The notes beneath the pieces are model-generated. The model was not told the origin of the DNA and did no database searches. It worked only from the letters and a program-made list of their open reading frames with translations. Position numbers and translations under genes: made by a program. Shown here one piece after another: positions 9,850-18,500 of a DNA stretch of 64,000 nt. Each line of letters starts with the position of its first letter. Positions within the stretch are counted from its first letter, which is position 1. The stretch is from Bordetella flabilis (GTDB lineage: Bacteria; Pseudomonadota; Gammaproteobacteria; Burkholderiales; Burkholderiaceae_B), in NCBI RefSeq assembly GCF_001676725.1, contig NZ_CP016172.1:4712001-4776000 (forward strand), given 5' to 3'.

Positions 9850-11636
9850 CGCGCCGACATGCGCTGGCGGTCTTCCTTGCCGCGCTGGCCGCGGCGCCCT
9901 GGCTGCTGCCTCCTTTCTACATCAGCCTGTTGCAGTCCATCGGCCTGTACGCCCTGGTTGCCCTGGGACTGGTGCTCCTGACCGGCATCGCGGGCCTCAC
10001 CAGTTTCGGACAGGCTGCCTTCGTGGGCGTGGGCGCCTACACCACCGCCGTACTGACCGCGCGCGCCGATACGCTACCGGGCTGGCTGGCATGGCTGGGC
10101 GGCTCGCCGTGGCTGGCGCTGATCGCGGGCCTGGCCTTGGCATGGGTGCTGGCGCGCGCGATAGGCGCCATTACCTTGCGGCTGTCGGGGCATTTCCTGC
10201 CCCTGGGGACGATTGCCTGGGGGCTGAGCCTTTACTTCCTGTTCGGCGCGCTGCCCGGACTCGGCGGCTACAGCGGCATCGGCGACATCCCGCCCGTGCG
10301 CATCGCGGGTTGGGCGTTGGGGGTGCGCGGCACCTACTTCCTGATCTGGCTATTCCTGCTGCTCGCGGTCTGGAATACGCGCAACCTGCTGGACTCGCGC
10401 CAGGGCCGGGCGATGCGCGCCCTGCGCGGCGGCCGCATCATGGCGGAAGCCATGGGCGTGGACACCACGCGCACCCGCACGGCCATTTTCCTGATTGCCG
10501 CCCTGCAGGCCTGCGCGTCGGGCTGGCTGTACGCGCACATGCAGCGCTTCGTCAATCCGACACCCTTCGGCCTGCAGATGGGAATCGAGTACCTGTTCAT
10601 GACGGTCGTCGGCGGCGCCGGCCAGGTATGGGGGGCGCTGGCCGGCGCGGGCATCTTCACGCTGGCCAAACAGGGGCTGCAAGACTGGCTGCCGCGGCTG
10701 CTGGGCGAGAACGGCAATTTCGAGATCATCGTCTTCGGCTTCGGGATGGTGCTGCTGCTGCATCGCGCGCGCAGCGGCCTGTGGCCGGTCATCGCGCGTT
10801 GGGCGCCGATCAAGCGCGAGCCCCGGCCGCTCAATATGTCCGCCGAACCGCTGCCGCGGCGACCGCTGCCACCGCGTGGCGACGTGGTACTGGAAGCCTG
10901 CGGCCTGACCCGGCGCTTCGGCGGGCTGGTGGCCAACAGCGGCATCGACGTGGCCGTCGAGGCGGGAAGCATCGTGGCGGTGATCGGCCCGAATGGCGCG
11001 GGCAAGAGCACCCTGTTCAACCTGCTGTCCGGCATCGACGCGCCGACTTCGGGATCCATTCTGTTCCTGGGCGAACCGGTGGCCGGACGCGAAGCGCGCC
11101 ATATCGCCGCGCTGGGCATGAGCCGGACCTTCCAGCATGTGCGCCTGCTGGCGCGCATGAGCGTCCTCGACAACGCGGCGCTGGGCGCCCATCTGCGCGG
11201 AACGCATGGTGTCTGCGCCGCCGCGTGGCGCGCCGACCGCCGGGAGGAGGCGCGCCTGCTGGCCGAGGCCGCGCGCCAGGTGGAGCGCGTCGGCCTGGGC
11301 GCCCACATGCATGACGAAGCCGGCACATTGCCCCTGGGACGGCAGCGCATCCTGGAAGTGGCGCGCGCCCTGGCCGCCGACCCCTGCCTGCTGCTGCTGG
11401 ACGAGCCGGCGGCCGGGCTGCGCTTGCAGGAGAAGCGCGAACTCGCCGCCCTGCTGAGGAGACTCCGGGCCGAGGGCCTGGCCATCCTCGTGGTCGAACA
11501 CGACATGGAATTCGTCATGGACCTGGCCGACCATGTCATCGTGATGGACTTCGGCGAGAAGATCGCGGAAGGCACGCCCGCGGCGATCCAACGACACCCC
11601 GCAGTACTCGAAGCGTATCTGGGGACGGTGGAATGA
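9846..11636 (+). CDS. Fused LivM permease / LivG ATPase
   Basis: This is a 596-residue fusion. Residues 1 to about 320 form a LivM-type permease (LLTGIAGLTSFGQAAFVGVGA is the family hallmark, broken for length). Residues about 345-596 form a LivG-type ATPase: Walker [10 protein letters not shown] near residue 381, a Q-loop in MSRTFQHVRLL, the signature replaced by LPLGRQR, Walker B LLLLDEPAAG and the switch His in VVEHDMEFVMDLADH. Its start overlaps the livH stop by four bases. A separate second ATPase (LivF) is absent: the next gene is a LysR regulator. Fusions of this type occur in the family, but the missing LivF is notable. Confidence 0.92.
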   Translation: MTRRHALAVFLAALAAAPWLLPPFYISLLQSIGLYALVALGLVLLTGIAGLTSFGQAAFVGVGAYTTAVLTARADTLPGWLAWLGGSPWLALIAGLALAWVLARAIGAITLRLSGHFLPLGTIAWGLSLYFLFGALPGLGGYSGIGDIPPVRIAGWALGVRGTYFLIWLFLLLAVWNTRNLLDSRQGRAMRALRGGRIMAEAMGVDTTRTRTAIFLIAALQACASGWLYAHMQRFVNPTPFGLQMGIEYLFMTVVGGAGQVWGALAGAGIFTLAKQGLQDWLPRLLGENGNFEIIVFGFGMVLLLHRARSGLWPVIARWAPIKREPRPLNMSAEPLPRRPLPPRGDVVLEACGLTRRFGGLVANSGIDVAVEAGSIVAVIGPNGAGKSTLFNLLSGIDAPTSGSILFLGEPVAGREARHIAALGMSRTFQHVRLLARMSVLDNAALGAHLRGTHGVCAAAWRADRREEARLLAEAARQVERVGLGAHMHDEAGTLPLGRQRILEVARALAADPCLLLLDEPAAGLRLQEKRELAALLRRLRAEGLAILVVEHDMEFVMDLADHVIVMDFGEKIAEGTPAAIQRHPAVLEAYLGTVE

Positions 11637-11682
11637 TGTCCACGCCGCCGAAGTAAAATCCCGCCATTCTTCCGGATCGCGC

Positions 11683-12600
11683 ATGGACGCCGCCACTGTT
11701 CAACTGAACGACATCGCGCTTTTTGTCGAGGTCGCCCGCCGCAAGAGTTTCAGCGTGGCCGCGCGCGCGCTGAGTATCCCGACGTCCACCTTATCGCGCC
11801 GCATCAGCGAACTGGAGCGCGCGGTGGGAATGCGGCTATTGAACCGCAACACCCGCCGCCTGGACCTGACCGAAGCGGGATCCCAGTACTTCGAGCGCTG
11901 CCAGGGCCTGGTCGACGAGGCGCGCTTTGCCCACGAGCAACTGTTTTCGCTGTCGGCGCGGCCACAGGGACGGTTGATGATCAGCCTGCCCACCAGCCTG
12001 GCGACGCTGCTGCTGCCGGAATCCCTGCAGGCCTTCACCGACGAATATCCGGAAATCGAATGCGAGCTGGACTTGAGCCTGCGCTCCGCCGACCCGCACG
12101 CCGCCCCCTTCGACGTCATGCTGCGCCTGGGCGAGCCGACCATGACGGACGGCATGGAAGTGCGCCAGCTGCTCATGCTGACGCGGCACCTTTATGCGTC
12201 GCAGGAATACCTGGACAAGCACGGCGAGCCCGTCATCCCCATGGACCTGGGCAAGCATGAATGCCTGCGCGGGTTTTCCGACGAGGTCGGATCCACCTGG
12301 GAGCTGAGCCGCGATGGCGAGGTGCAGCGCATCACCGTGAGCGGCCGCATCGTCGCCAACAACATGGGCCTGTTGAGCGATTTCGCCAGCATGGGACTGG
12401 GCATCGCGCCCCTGCCCGTGTACGCCGCGACACGCGGCCGGATCTCGCGCGATCATCGACTGCAACGGGTCTTGCCGGAATGGTCCGCCGCGCCGCTGCC
12501 CGTCTACGCCATTTTTCCATCCCGCATCCTGCCGGCCAAGACGCGCGCCTTCATGGACTTCATCGTTCCCAAGCTGGCGCCGGCGAACGGCGATGAATAA
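11683..12600 (+). CDS. LysR-family transcriptional regulator
   Basis: This 305-residue LysR-type regulator has the N-terminal winged HTH at residues about 8-65 (FSVAARALSIPTSTLSRRIS) and a C-terminal LysR substrate domain. The HTH and the C-terminal segment IFPSRILPAKTRAFMDFI place it in the CrgA/DsdC-like group that often has a divergent or downstream target. It lies 46 bases after the ABC operon in the same direction. That could mean co-transcription and control of the transporter, but no palindrome near either promoter shows this. No T-rich plus-strand terminator follows. Confidence 0.9.
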   Translation: MDAATVQLNDIALFVEVARRKSFSVAARALSIPTSTLSRRISELERAVGMRLLNRNTRRLDLTEAGSQYFERCQGLVDEARFAHEQLFSLSARPQGRLMISLPTSLATLLLPESLQAFTDEYPEIECELDLSLRSADPHAAPFDVMLRLGEPTMTDGMEVRQLLMLTRHLYASQEYLDKHGEPVIPMDLGKHECLRGFSDEVGSTWELSRDGEVQRITVSGRIVANNMGLLSDFASMGLGIAPLPVYAATRGRISRDHRLQRVLPEWSAAPLPVYAIFPSRILPAKTRAFMDFIVPKLAPANGDE

Positions 12601-12618
12601 CGCCGGCGTGGGTCGTAC

Positions 12619-12648
12619 CAAAAACAAAACCGCCGGCGAGCGGCGGTC
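12619..12648 (-). terminator. Leftward intrinsic terminator after the 42-residue ORF
   Basis: On the minus strand the sequence reads ACCGCCGCTCGCCGGCGGT followed by TTTGTTTTTGG. This is a compact GC hairpin with a T-rich tail oriented only leftwards. It lies about 90 bases downstream of the 42-codon ORF and so ends that transcript, and possibly the whole IclR/aldolase/kinase operon. Confidence 0.75.
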
Positions 12649-12734
12649 TGGTCGCGGCTGATCCCCAGCGGGATCGGCGCGCGTATGGCACGCGGGGTTG
12701 GCCCGATGCGTCGGGGCCTTGCCCGATCAGGCGA

Positions 12735-12863
12735 TCAGGCGCGCTTGATCTTTTCCAGCATCTTGAACACGCCCTTCGGCGATTTCACGAAGAGGCGCTT
12801 GAAAGCCTTGCCCAGGCAACGGCGTTCCAGGGTGTTGCGACGCACGCGTTTGCGTTCAGCCAT
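12735..12863 (-). CDS. 42-residue highly basic protein of unknown function
   Basis: A short frame reads MAERKRVRRNTLERRCLGKA, then FKRLFVKSPKGVFKMLEKIKRA (broken for length), and stops with TGA. About 17 of 42 residues are Lys or Arg; there is one Cys and no membrane segment. GGAG lies eight bases before the ATG. A leftward intrinsic terminator follows. A TAGAAT -10-like hexamer lies on the minus strand at 12930-12935. The gene is 79 bases after kdgK, so it could be the last gene of that operon or separate. I do not recognise the family; it matches none of the small ribosomal proteins I can recall. The composition suggests RNA or nucleoid binding, which is inference only. Confidence 0.6.
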   Translation of the reverse strand: MAERKRVRRNTLERRCLGKAFKRLFVKSPKGVFKMLEKIKRA

Positions 12864-12942
12864 GATGGATCTCCAGTCGAGGTTGCACGCGGCGGATACC
12901 CCGGTCGCGGCGAATAAGGAAAACCCGGCATTCTACCCCGTT

Positions 12943-13878
12943 TCAGGGATTCCCGCCGGCGTCAAGGAAAGCCGCCACCTCGCCCGCGGTAGGCAGCGGC
13001 TGCACCGCGCCGAAACCCCGTGTGGACAACGCAGCCGCCGCGTTGGCATGGACGACGGCGCGCCGCCATTCATCCCCCCGCGCGCGGCGCGCCAGCAGAT
13101 TGCCGGCGAAGCAGTCCCCGGCGCCGGTCGCGTCCACGGCATCGACTCTCAGGCCGGGCACCATGTGGCGGTCCTGGCCGTCGTCCAGGATGGCCCCCTC
13201 GCGGCCCAGCTTGAGCACCACGACGCCGGTCGCGCCGGCGTCGCGTATCCAGTCCAGGGTGGCGACCGGGTCGGTATGCCCGGTCAGGTGCTGCATATCG
13301 TCCATGCTGGGCAGGAAGACGTCGCTCAGCCGCATGGCTTCGCACAGGATGGCGCGCGCGCGGTCAACCGGCCATAGGCGCAGCCGCAGATTCGAATCCA
13401 GGCAGACGTGGGTACCGGCCGCGCGCGCGCGGCCGATCGCCGCGAACACGGTGTCGCACGCGCTGGCGCTGATGGCCAGGCTGATGCCCGACACATGGAG
13501 GAACACCGCTCGCTCCACCAGCCCATGGCGCAGGTCGTCCGGCTGCATACGGCTGGCCGCGGAATCGCGCCGCATATAGCTGAACACATGCCCCTGGGGG
13601 CCGTGCTGCACGAAATAGAGGCCGGTATGCGCCTGGGCATCGACGACCACGCCGGCCGTGTCGACGTTTTCGGTGCGCCACAGCTGCAGCAGTTGTTCAC
13701 CGAAGGCATCCGCGCCCACGCGGGTCAGGTAGGCGCAGCGCGCGCCCTGGCGGGCCGCCGCGATGACGGCGTTGGACGTATCGCCCCCATACCCCTGGAG
13801 GTACTCCGGCTGGCCCGCCCGCGTCTGGTTGAACTCCATCATGGGTTCGCCCAGCGCGACGATATCGTAGTCACGCAT
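12943..13878 (-). CDS. kdgK: 2-dehydro-3-deoxygluconokinase (PfkB family)
   Basis: This 311-residue ribokinase-like sugar kinase phosphorylates 2-keto-3-deoxygluconate (KDG) to KDPG. The N-terminal motif GEPMMEFNQTRAGQPEYLQG, containing the Glu and Asn that contact the acid sugar, is typical of KdgK. The PfkB signature DATGAGDCFAGNLLARRARG near the C-terminus carries the catalytic Asp and anion hole. The start MRDYDIVALGEPMMEF at 13878 overlaps the aldolase stop by eight bases. Kinase and aldolase together convert KDG to pyruvate and glyceraldehyde 3-phosphate. No dehydratase producing KDG is in the window. Confidence 0.92.
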   Translation of the reverse strand: MRDYDIVALGEPMMEFNQTRAGQPEYLQGYGGDTSNAVIAAARQGARCAYLTRVGADAFGEQLLQLWRTENVDTAGVVVDAQAHTGLYFVQHGPQGHVFSYMRRDSAASRMQPDDLRHGLVERAVFLHVSGISLAISASACDTVFAAIGRARAAGTHVCLDSNLRLRLWPVDRARAILCEAMRLSDVFLPSMDDMQHLTGHTDPVATLDWIRDAGATGVVVLKLGREGAILDDGQDRHMVPGLRVDAVDATGAGDCFAGNLLARRARGDEWRRAVVHANAAAALSTRGFGAVQPLPTAGEVAAFLDAGGNP

Positions 13879-14530
13879 GGGCGGCCTCGCGGGTGCGGAT
13901 GATCTGCGCCACCAGGGCCGCCGTGTCGCGCGCCGCGAAGGCGTCCTTGTCGTATAGATTGCTGCCGATGCCGACGATCGCCGCACCGGCCTTGAAATAG
14001 TCGCCCATGTTCTTCTCCGTGACGCCGCCGGTGGGGCAGAACGCGGTATCCGGGAAGACCGACTTCAGCGCGGCCAGATGGCGCGGCCCACCCGTCTCGG
14101 CGGGAAAGATCTTGACCATGTCCGCGCCGGCGCGACGCGCCTGGATCACTTCGGAGGGGGTAAAGGCGCCGGGCAGGCACAGGGCCGACGCGGCATGCGC
14201 CAGCGGCACCATTTCCGGCACCAGGCCCGGGGACACCAGGAAGTCCACGCCGGCCCGCAGCGCATCGTGCGCCTGCGCTTCGGTCAGTACCGTGCCCAGG
14301 CCCAGCAACAGCGCGTCGCCGTGCTTGTCGCGCAGGGCCTTGACCAGGTCCAGCACGCCGGGAATGGTCCACGTCAGCTCCAGCGTCGTGCAGCCGGCGG
14401 CGACGGCAACCTCGGCGGCGTAGGCCGCCGTGGCGGCGTCGCCATAACGCAGCACCGGAATGACGCGGGCGGCCATCAAAGTCTGGCGCTTGGCGGCGCG
14501 GGCGTCCTGCGGGGCGGTTGTCGTATTCAT
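13871..14530 (-). CDS. 2-dehydro-3-deoxy-phosphogluconate (KDPG/KDPGal) aldolase
   Basis: This 219-residue class I aldolase cleaves KDPG, or its galacto epimer, to pyruvate and glyceraldehyde 3-phosphate. The catalytic Glu51 (LELTWTIPG) and Schiff-base Lys140 (ADMVKIFPAE) are both present, as is the phosphate-binding CPTGGVTEKNMGDYF. The start overlaps the stop of the IclR gene as ATGA (14527-14530), and its own end overlaps kdgK. The three genes are therefore one coupled operon. An Entner-Doudoroff Eda cannot be told from a galactonate-pathway DgoA by eye; the kdgK partner favours KDG/KDPG. Confidence 0.92.
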   Translation of the reverse strand: MNTTTAPQDARAAKRQTLMAARVIPVLRYGDAATAAYAAEVAVAAGCTTLELTWTIPGVLDLVKALRDKHGDALLLGLGTVLTEAQAHDALRAGVDFLVSPGLVPEMVPLAHAASALCLPGAFTPSEVIQARRAGADMVKIFPAETGGPRHLAALKSVFPDTAFCPTGGVTEKNMGDYFKAGAAIVGIGSNLYDKDAFAARDTAALVAQIIRTREAAHA

Positions 14531-15348
14531 GTGTCCTCTCGGAAAAAAGCGCCGCCGGCGGACGCCGGCCAGGCGCTGAATTTGGCGTGGGCGGCATCGC
14601 GCAGCCGCATCAGCGGGGCGATATAGCGCGATGGCGGCGTACCGTTCTGGCGGAACTGCAGCGTGCTGACGCTGACGCAGGCCAGCGGCCGATCGCGCTG
14701 CCCGACGATCGCCACTCCATAGCAGACAATGCCGCGCTCGTTCTCTTCGTCATCGACGGCGTAGCCACGTTGGCGGATGCGCGCCATGTCGGCGTGCAAG
14801 GCGGCCGGCTGCGTGATGGTGTTCGGCATGCGGCCCACCAGCGCCAGCGACTCGACGGCGGCGGCCGCCTCGGCGGCCGGCAGGGCCGCCAGGTAGGCCT
14901 TTCCGGCCGCCGTGCAATGCAGCGCGAGCCGGCCCCCCACGCGCGACGCCATGCGCACGGGGCCCTGGCCTTCCAGCTTGTCGATGTAGATCATTTCATG
15001 GCCCGCAGGAACCGCCAGGTGCACGGTTTCGCCGGTCTCCTCACGCAGCGCCAGCAGGTCGTCCGCCAGCGCGGCGCGCAGGTCCAGCTGCGACCACGCC
15101 CGGTTCGCCAGCAGCAGCAGGCGCGGCCCGAGGCCGTAGCGCGTGCCGGCGCCGGACGCCGTCGTTTCGACGATCAGACCCTGTTGCAGCAGGGCGGCGA
15201 CGATGCGATAGACCGTGGCGCGGGGGTAGCCGCTGGCGCGCACCAGCTGCGGCATGCCGGGCGGCGCCGGCGCATCCGCCACCGCCTGCAGCACGGTCAT
15301 GAACTTCGAGAATGCGGCCGTCCCCGCCACCTGGGTCAAACTGTCCAT
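14527..15348 (-). CDS. IclR-family regulator of the KDG/KDPG operon
   Basis: This 273-residue IclR regulator has a winged HTH at residues about 15-75 (FMTVLQAVADAPAPPGMPQL; SGYPRATVYRIVAALLQQGL, one block each) and a C-terminal effector domain with GRLALHCTAAGKAYLAALP and the DDEENERGIVCYGVAI region. The ATG at 15348 (MDSLTQVAGTAAFSKF) was preferred to the longer frame, which would run across the operator palindrome. It is the first gene of the operon with the aldolase and kinase, so autoregulation is likely. KDG or KDPG as ligand is inferred from context, as for KdgR of enterobacteria. Confidence 0.92.
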   Translation of the reverse strand: MDSLTQVAGTAAFSKFMTVLQAVADAPAPPGMPQLVRASGYPRATVYRIVAALLQQGLIVETTASGAGTRYGLGPRLLLLANRAWSQLDLRAALADDLLALREETGETVHLAVPAGHEMIYIDKLEGQGPVRMASRVGGRLALHCTAAGKAYLAALPAAEAAAAVESLALVGRMPNTITQPAALHADMARIRQRGYAVDDEENERGIVCYGVAIVGQRDRPLACVSVSTLQFRQNGTPPSRYIAPLMRLRDAAHAKFSAWPASAGGAFFREDT

Positions 15349-15436
15349 AAAGCTGTTCTGCAAGGAAGCGGTTCCCGAAGGACGCTGGCCACGAAGGTTC
15401 CGGTCCGGCGACAGCGCGACACGGGGACGGCTGCCC

Positions 15437-15462
15437 ATATTGTGGACGGCTTTCCACAATAT
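15437..15462. promoter_or_regulatory. Perfect 26-bp palindrome, putative IclR operator
   Basis: ATATTGTGGA - CGGCTT - TCCACAATAT: two exact 10-bp arms around a 6-bp spacer. It lies midway between the divergent IclR gene (start 89 bases away) and uvrA (start 86 bases away). IclR-family proteins bind short symmetrical sites of the GTGGA...TCCAC / TGGAA...TTCCA type. Autoregulation is the simple reading, and uvrA could be affected as well. Confidence 0.7.
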
Positions 15463-15547
15463 AGGCGGATTATCCCACAGCTTGCGTATCCCTACCCGGC
15501 GCGCGGGCTCGCCCGGCACGGATCATGGGTCAGGCTACGATTACGGC

Positions 15548-18500
15548 ATGACATCCGAAATCCGCATTGTTGGCGCTCGCCAGAACAACCTTAAAAACCT
15601 GGACGTATCCTTCGCCACCGGCGAACTGGTCGTCGTCACCGGCGTCTCGGGCTCGGGCAAAAGTTCCCTGGCTTTCGACACCTTGTATGCAGAGGGACAA
15701 CGGCGCTACGTCGAGACCTTCTCGCCCTACGCGCGCCAGTTCCTGGACCGCATGGACAAGCCGCAGGTCGACCGCATCGAAGGCATCCTGCCCGCGATCG
15801 CGATCGACCAGACCAATCCGGTGCGCAGCTCGCGCAGCACCGTCGGCACCATGACCGAACTGAACGATCACCTCAAGCTGCTGTTCGCGCGCGGCGCGCG
15901 GCTGTATTGCCGCGGCTGCGGGCTGCCCGTGCGGCGGGACACGGCCGAATCGGTTTACCGTTCGCTATCCACGCGCGCCGTCGAAGCGGGCGACCGCCGC
16001 CTGGTGGTGACGTTCCCGATCAAGGTTCCGGCGAACTTCAGCGAAGAGGAAGTGCGCGGTTTCCTGGAGCAGCAAGGCTATACGCGCGTGCACGGCGAGG
16101 CCGCCCCGGCCGATAGCGCCGGCGCGCGGGCCGATGCGGGCGGGCAGGCGGACAAGCCTCACAAGGCAGGCAAGGCCGCCAGGACCATCGCCCCGCACGG
16201 CTCCGAAGCGCTGCGCGTGCTCCATGTGGTGCAGGACCGCTTTCGCTTTTCCACCGTGGAGCGCGACCGCGCGATGGAAGCGCTGGATACGGCGTTGCGC
16301 ATGGGCGCGGGACACCTGTCCGTGCACGTACTGGACGACGACGGCAACGATGCGGTGGTCTGGAAATACAGCGACCGGCTGCATTGCGCCGACTGCGACA
16401 TCGAGTACACCGATCCGTTGCCCAGCTCCTTCTCCTTCAATTCGCCGCTGGGCGCCTGCGAGGCCTGCCGCGGCTTCGGCCGCGTGATCGGCATCGACTT
16501 CGGCCTGGTGGTGCCGGACGAGAACAAGACCCTGCTGGAAGGCGCCATCAAGCCATGGCAGACCGCCAGCTACAAGGAATGCCAGGACGACCTGCAGAAG
16601 TACGCCCCGAAGGCGGGCGTGCCCTTGTCCGTCCCCTGGAAGAGCCTTACGCCGGCGCAACGCGACTGGGTGCTGCATGGCGATCCGGACTTCAAGGGCG
16701 GCAGCCAGGCCTGGAAAACCCAGTGGTATGGCGTACAGCGCTTTTTCGCCTGGCTGGAGACCAAGTCGTACAAGATGCATGTGCGCGTGCTGTTGTCCAA
16801 GTACCGCAGCTACACGCCCTGCCCCACCTGCCACGGCTCGCGCCTGAAGCCCGATGCCTTGCTGTGGCGCACCGGCACACGCGAGGAAGCCGATGCGGTC
16901 CTGCCGCCGGACGACGGCCGCTACAAGCGCTTCAAGCCCGTGCACGCGAACTGGTCGGACGAGCTGCTGAACCTGCTCGACGGCCTGTCGATCCATGACC
17001 TGATGCTGCTGCCTATCGAGCGGGTGCGCGGCTTCTTCGACCGCCTGACCTTCGCCGGCGTACTCGATGCGGCTACCGACCTGTTGCTGACGGAAGTGCG
17101 GGCGCGCTTGAAATTCCTGTGCGACGTCGGCCTGGGCTACCTGACCCTGGACCGCCAGAGCCGCACGCTCTCGGGCGGCGAAGTACAGCGCATCAACCTG
17201 ACCACGGCACTCGGCACTTCCCTGGTCAACACGCTGTTCGTGCTGGACGAGCCCTCCATCGGCCTGCATCCGCGCGACATGCATCGCGTGGTCGAAGTCA
17301 TGCATCGCCTGCGCGATGCGGGCAACACGCTGGTAGTGGTGGAACACGATCCACAGGTCATGGTGGCCGCCGACCGCATCATCGACGTCGGTCCCGGACC
17401 GGGCGAGCGGGGCGGCCGCATCGTGTTCGACGGCACACCGGCGCAACTGCGCCAGGCACGAACCCTGACAGGCGATTACCTGGGCGGCCGCATGCGCGTC
17501 GAGGCCCCGCGCCCCATGCCGGTCGCGCCCAACACGCCGCGGCTGCTGCTGGAAGGCGTGAACGCGCACAACCTGAAGCACGTCTCCGTGGAGATTCCGC
17601 TGGGACGCCTGGTCTGCGTGACCGGCGTGTCCGGCTCGGGCAAGTCGACGCTGGTGCAGGATGTGCTCTACCCGGCGCTGCTCAAGCTCAAGGGCAAGCC
17701 GTCCGAAGCGCCCGGCGCGCACGCGCGCCTGCTGGGCGCCGAGCAGATCACCGATGTCGTCATGGTCGACCAGGCGCAGATCGGCAAGACGGCGCGCTCG
17801 AACCCGGCCAGCTACGTGGGCGCCTTCGACGCCATCCGCAAGCTGTTCGCACAGGCGCCGCTGGCGAAGGAACGCGCCTACACCGCGGGCATGTTCAGTT
17901 TCAACAGCGGCGAAGGCCGCTGCCCCACCTGCGGCGGCACGGGCTTCGAGCACGTGGAAATGCAGTTCCTGTCGGACGTCTACCTGCGCTGTCCCGATTG
18001 CGACGGCAAACGATTCCGGCCCGAAGTGCTGCAGGTACGCGTCGAACACCTGGGCAACAGTGCATCCATCGACCAGGTGCTGGACATGACCGTCAGCGAG
18101 GCGCTGGCCTTCTTCAAGGGTTTGCGCGACGTGCAGACCGGCCTGGCGCCGCTGGCCGATGTGGGCCTGGAATACGTGCGGCTGGGCCAACCGGTACCCA
18201 CGCTGTCCGGCGGCGAAGCGCAGCGCCTGAAACTGGCCGGCCACCTGGCCGAGGCCGCCCGCAGCGGCATATCGTCGGCCAAGGTAGCCAAGAAAGGCAG
18301 CCTGTTCCTGTTCGACGAGCCCACCACCGGGCTGCATTTCGACGACGTCGCCCGCCTGATGCGGGCGTTCCGCCAGTTGCTCGGCGCCGGGCACACGCTG
18401 CTGGTGATCGAACACAACCTGGACGTGATCCGCGCCGCCGACTGGCTGATCGACCTGGGCCCGGAAGGCGGCGACGCCGGCGGCCTGCTGGTGGGTGTCG

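Noticed and set aside
12685..13377. Plus-strand 230-codon frame between LysR and kdgK
   Set aside because: Antisense to the 42-residue ORF and kdgK, with no domain.
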